Assembly: GCA_947632525.1 (NCBI GenBank) | Contig: CANRPQ010000060.1 | Coordinates: 1-7,588 of the forward strand | DNA from: an uncultured Clostridia bacterium | GTDB lineage: Bacteria; Bacillota; Clostridia; TANB77; CAG-508 | Reading direction: 5' to 3' | Length of the DNA: 7,588 bases | Position numbers and translations under genes: made by a program | Notes under the pieces: generated by a model | Seen by the model: the letters and a program-made list of their open reading frames with translations, nothing else | Told to the model about the DNA's origin: nothing | Database searches by the model: none | Shown here: positions 5,921 through 7,588 of the stretch, one piece after another | Position numbering within the stretch: the stretch's first letter is position 1 | Layout: each line of letters begins with the position of its first letter

Positions 5921-7255
5921 CTATGGGTTAATATAAAGTGTAGAACGGGAACCGAAGTCGATGATGTTTTTAATCGGATCGTTGCCACCGCGTTGACAAG
6001 CTGGAGCGAAAGAACCGGAAAGGTCGTATTCGCCGCCACGATTTACACGAACATTGGTTCCATTGGATTCAAGTGTCCATTCTCTTACATTTCCTGCTAG
6101 GTCATATATATGGTTTTTTTGCCATTTGTCATTTGAACCAGAATTTTGTAAGCTTCCATGAGTAGTTTCTTTACTATCATTGTAATTTCCCCAATCAGTT
6201 GAATTTGTTAATAATTCATAATTTGGAGTTGTTTTATCTTCTTTTGGATTTGTTTGTGCTATCCAATCTAGTGTTCTATCCCATTGGCATCCCCATATCA
6301 TACTACTTGTTACGTTATCATTATCTTTTCCTATATTTTTACTTTCTTGATACATATAATACCAGTTTATATTAATACTTGGAGTTTCTCCTTTTTTTAC
6401 TGTTGGAGTTACTGTTTGAACGTCACTAACTGCAGACATTCCTTGTGTCTCGTATCTTCCTATATAAAATCCTCCATATTTTTCTACACTTTCTATCATA
6501 CTATCAAATTCACTTTGTAATAGCTTCTTAAATCCTTCTGGAGTTTTATCTGTTAAATCTGTTATTATATCTAAATTTCCAGTTATTGCATCATTACCTT
6601 CTATCTCTGTTTCTGAGCTAAGTGTTTTTGTTACTACGTCTGGCTCACGTCTGCCTGTTTCTGAATATTCTATTTTCTGTGGTGTTTCATATGTTTCCCA
6701 ATTACTGTTATTATATTTTCCAAACTCATATAACTTTCCAACATTTCTTCCGTCTTTTACTTCATAAATTGTATTTGCATCTGGTACTGGTACCCATACA
6801 AATTGGTTGCCTCTTTTTCCGTCTATTTCTTCGTTATCTAATGTATCTCCTTCTAAATCTGAGATTACTAATCCACTTGCTATTGTGTTTTTTTCATTTT
6901 TTCCGTCATTTACTACACAATATCCACCTGGTACTGGTACCATTTCACTTGAAGTTTTGTCTGTATATTTTCCATATCTTTCTGCAAAAGAAACTAACTT
7001 TCCCTGTACTGCTTTTACTGCTAATGATTGTCCTATTTTATTTTCTAAATTTTCTATTCCTTGCTCTGTATCTGATTGTGCTTTATTAGTTGCCTCTGCT
7101 GCTTCTCTTGCTTTTGTTATTATTCCACTATCGCTAAATAACATGGTTATTGTTATTCCTGCTAAAATAAGCAATACAACGATTGTTACTACTAGAGCTA
7201 CTAGTGTGATACCTCTTGATTTCTTATTTTTATTTAAATAGCTTTTTTGATTCAT
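5921..7255 (-). CDS. Prepilin-leader protein with C-terminal SUMF1/C-type-lectin-like domain, putative DGR target
   Basis: This is a 444-residue surface or pilus-associated protein. The N-terminus is a type IV prepilin-like leader: a basic stretch (KNKKSR), then Gly15 and a hydrophobic helix ITLVALVVTIVVLLILAG (16-33), so prepilin peptidase cleavage after Gly15 is expected. The usual Glu at mature position 5 is Ala. A coiled, Glu/Ala-rich linker follows, and then a formylglycine-generating-enzyme/SUMF1-like domain with NQFVWVPVP, GGFYIGRYET, and the hallmark DLAGNVREWT (GNVREW at 388-393) and RGG (406-408). The paired FGE catalytic cysteines are not in place, so it is probably a binding domain and not an enzyme. 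The last 42 residues (about 399-440) differ sharply in base composition and codon use. The start is supported by AAGGGAGA upstream, a 100-base leader and a strong promoter. The final codon is TAG immediately followed by TAA. Confidence 0.9.
   Translation of the reverse strand: MNQKSYLNKNKKSRGITLVALVVTIVVLLILAGITITMLFSDSGIITKAREAAEATNKAQSDTEQGIENLENKIGQSLAVKAVQGKLVSFAERYGKYTDKTSSEMVPVPGGYCVVNDGKNEKNTIASGLVISDLEGDTLDNEEIDGKRGNQFVWVPVPDANTIYEVKDGRNVGKLYEFGKYNNSNWETYETPQKIEYSETGRREPDVVTKTLSSETEIEGNDAITGNLDIITDLTDKTPEGFKKLLQSEFDSMIESVEKYGGFYIGRYETQGMSAVSDVQTVTPTVKKGETPSININWYYMYQESKNIGKDNDNVTSSMIWGCQWDRTLDWIAQTNPKEDKTTPNYELLTNSTDWGNYNDSKETTHGSLQNSGSNDKWQKNHIYDLAGNVREWTLESNGTNVRVNRGGEYDLSGSFAPACQRGGNDPIKNIIDFGSRSTLYINP
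5938..6060 (-). other. Putative DGR variable region (VR)
   Basis: This is the 3' end of the lectin-like gene. G+C is about 50% (60 of 120 bases, 5941-6060), against about 33% in the adjacent 60 bases. Of 29 codons from Glu409 to Arg437, 24 end in C or T, and several fit the NNY pattern expected when AAC/AAT codons of a template repeat are randomised at adenines (for example Asp411, Leu412, Phe416, Gly423, Gly424, Ile431, Ile432, Asp433). All four arginines in the segment use CGT/CGC, while the nearby GNVREW arginine is AGA. The position, at the C-terminus of a SUMF1/C-type-lectin fold ending in a GSRSTLYI-type segment, is typical of VRs. No template repeat or reverse transcriptase is in the window, so the call is inference. 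Confidence 0.65.
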
Positions 7256-7359
7256 TTAAATTTCTCCCTTCATCTTTAGTTTACCCATATTTATACTTTT
7301 CACACAAAAATGTTGTCTTCTGAGTAAGTTTAACTTTAAAATATATATCATATAAATAA

Positions 7360-7389
7360 ATTATATATAAATATGACATTAAATGTCAA
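7360..7389 (-). promoter_or_regulatory. Promoter of the pilin/lectin-like gene
   Basis: On the minus strand there is a perfect -35 TTGACA (7384-7389), an 18-base spacer and a perfect -10 TATAAT (7360-7365). This predicts a 5' leader of about 100 bases before the ATG at 7255. It is the strongest promoter by consensus in the window. Confidence 0.75.
7374..7388. promoter_or_regulatory. 7-1-7 palindromic operator candidate over the -35
   Basis: TGACATT-A-AATGTCA is a perfect 15-base palindrome covering most of the TTGACA -35 element and adjoining spacer. The 7-1-7 geometry is that of Fur/PerR/Zur-family boxes, and each half matches the Fur half-site TGATAAT at five of seven bases. Binding here would repress the pilin/lectin-like gene. 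The regulator's identity is inference; only the palindrome and its overlap with the -35 are seen. Confidence 0.5.
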
Positions 7390-7434
7390 TATATCCTTTT
7401 GAAATAATTTGCAATTATCTTTGGAATAAATAAT

Positions 7435-7455
7435 TAAATTGTAAAATACAATTTA
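7435..7455. promoter_or_regulatory. Palindrome ahead of the plus-strand signal-peptide gene
   Basis: TAAATTGTA and TACAATTTA are perfect 9-bp arms around AAA. The site overlaps a possible plus-strand -10 TAAAAT (7442-7447; the -35 at about 7420 is poor) and lies 16 bases upstream of the ribosome binding site GGAGG (7471-7475). It may be an operator or a leader hairpin. I see no T-tract, so it is not a terminator. Confidence 0.45.
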
Positions 7456-7484
7456 GTAATCTAATTATTTGGAGGTTATTAGTT

Positions 7485-7588
7485 ATGTGTAAAAACAAAA
7501 TAGTGATTATGATGTTATTAACTATATTACTTTGTTCATTTTTACTGCCTACAATGTGTTTTGCTGAAGATAGTGTCTATACATGGTC
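7485..7588 (+). CDS. Secreted or cell-surface protein, N-terminal fragment
   Basis: This is the start of a gene that runs off the right edge; 34 codons are visible. GGAGG lies nine bases before the ATG. The encoded N-terminus has a short basic region (MCKNK), a hydrophobic core (IVIMMLLTILLCSFLL) and a likely signal peptidase site after CFA, before EDSVYTW, so the product is expected to be exported. There is no lipobox with a clear cysteine at the cleavage point. The function cannot be told from this fragment. It is transcribed divergently from the pilin/lectin-like gene and shares a 229-base control region with it. Confidence 0.8.
   Translation, partial: MCKNKIVIMMLLTILLCSFLLPTMCFAEDSVYTW

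Noticed and set aside
6622..7241. Plus-strand open frames of 144 and 155 codons opposite the pilin-like gene.
   Set aside because: They overlap a well-supported minus-strand gene with clear domains, have no ribosome binding sites, and read as Leu/Phe/His-rich or Ser/Pro-rich shadow sequence.
56..7255. Four of six complete genes end in TAG, raising the idea of TAG recoding in this AT-rich genome.
   Set aside because: No long gene is interrupted by an in-frame TAG (the 923-codon ATPase has none), readthrough of the reductase gene gives sequence unlike its family, and the pilin-like gene has TAA right after TAG. The sample is small and TAG is more likely simply a normal stop.
1..7588. CRISPR arrays, tRNA or rRNA genes, insertion sequences.
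   Set aside because: No regularly spaced repeats, no cloverleaf-like or rRNA-like stretches and no transposase coding sequence were seen on either strand.

Overview
The window is AT-rich (roughly 30% G+C by eye). It has strong AGGAGG-type ribosome binding sites, TTGaca/TATAAT promoters and clostridial-looking proteins, which suggests an anaerobic low-GC member of the Bacillota (Clostridia), possibly an uncultured gut lineage. That placement is an inference. Six genes lie on the minus strand and one partial gene at the right edge is on the plus strand.

Reading in the direction of minus-strand transcription (right to left): at 5921-7255 is a surface-type protein with a class III/type IV prepilin leader fused to a formylglycine-generating-enzyme/SUMF1-like (C-type-lectin fold) domain. 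Its last 120 bases have a different base composition and codon use from the rest of the gene and look like the variable region of a diversity-generating retroelement (DGR). No reverse transcriptase or template repeat is in the window, so the partner would have to lie elsewhere. Next, a TTGCAA-17-TATAAT promoter starts a leader that carries a yybP-ykoY-type manganese riboswitch and an overlapping 15-bp terminator hairpin. The leader precedes a 923-residue P2A (SERCA-like) cation ATPase, so the ATPase is most likely a Mn2+ (and/or Ca2+) exporter induced by manganese.

Beyond the ATPase, a 117-codon gene of unknown function with clearly higher G+C (about 42%) has its own promoter, a perfect palindromic operator candidate and its own terminator, so it looks like a recent single-gene acquisition. 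The left third holds three closely spaced genes that may be one transcript: a membrane-anchored polysaccharide deacetylase, a thioredoxin-reductase-like flavoprotein without a recognisable NADPH signature, and thioredoxin. Both thioredoxin-system proteins end slightly early at TAG codons, and the reductase ends inside a compact GC-rich repeat-like element.

At the right edge a divergent plus-strand gene begins with a signal peptide. The 229-base divergent region holds two palindromes placed over the promoters. The most notable items are the putative DGR target and the manganese riboswitch/ATPase unit.
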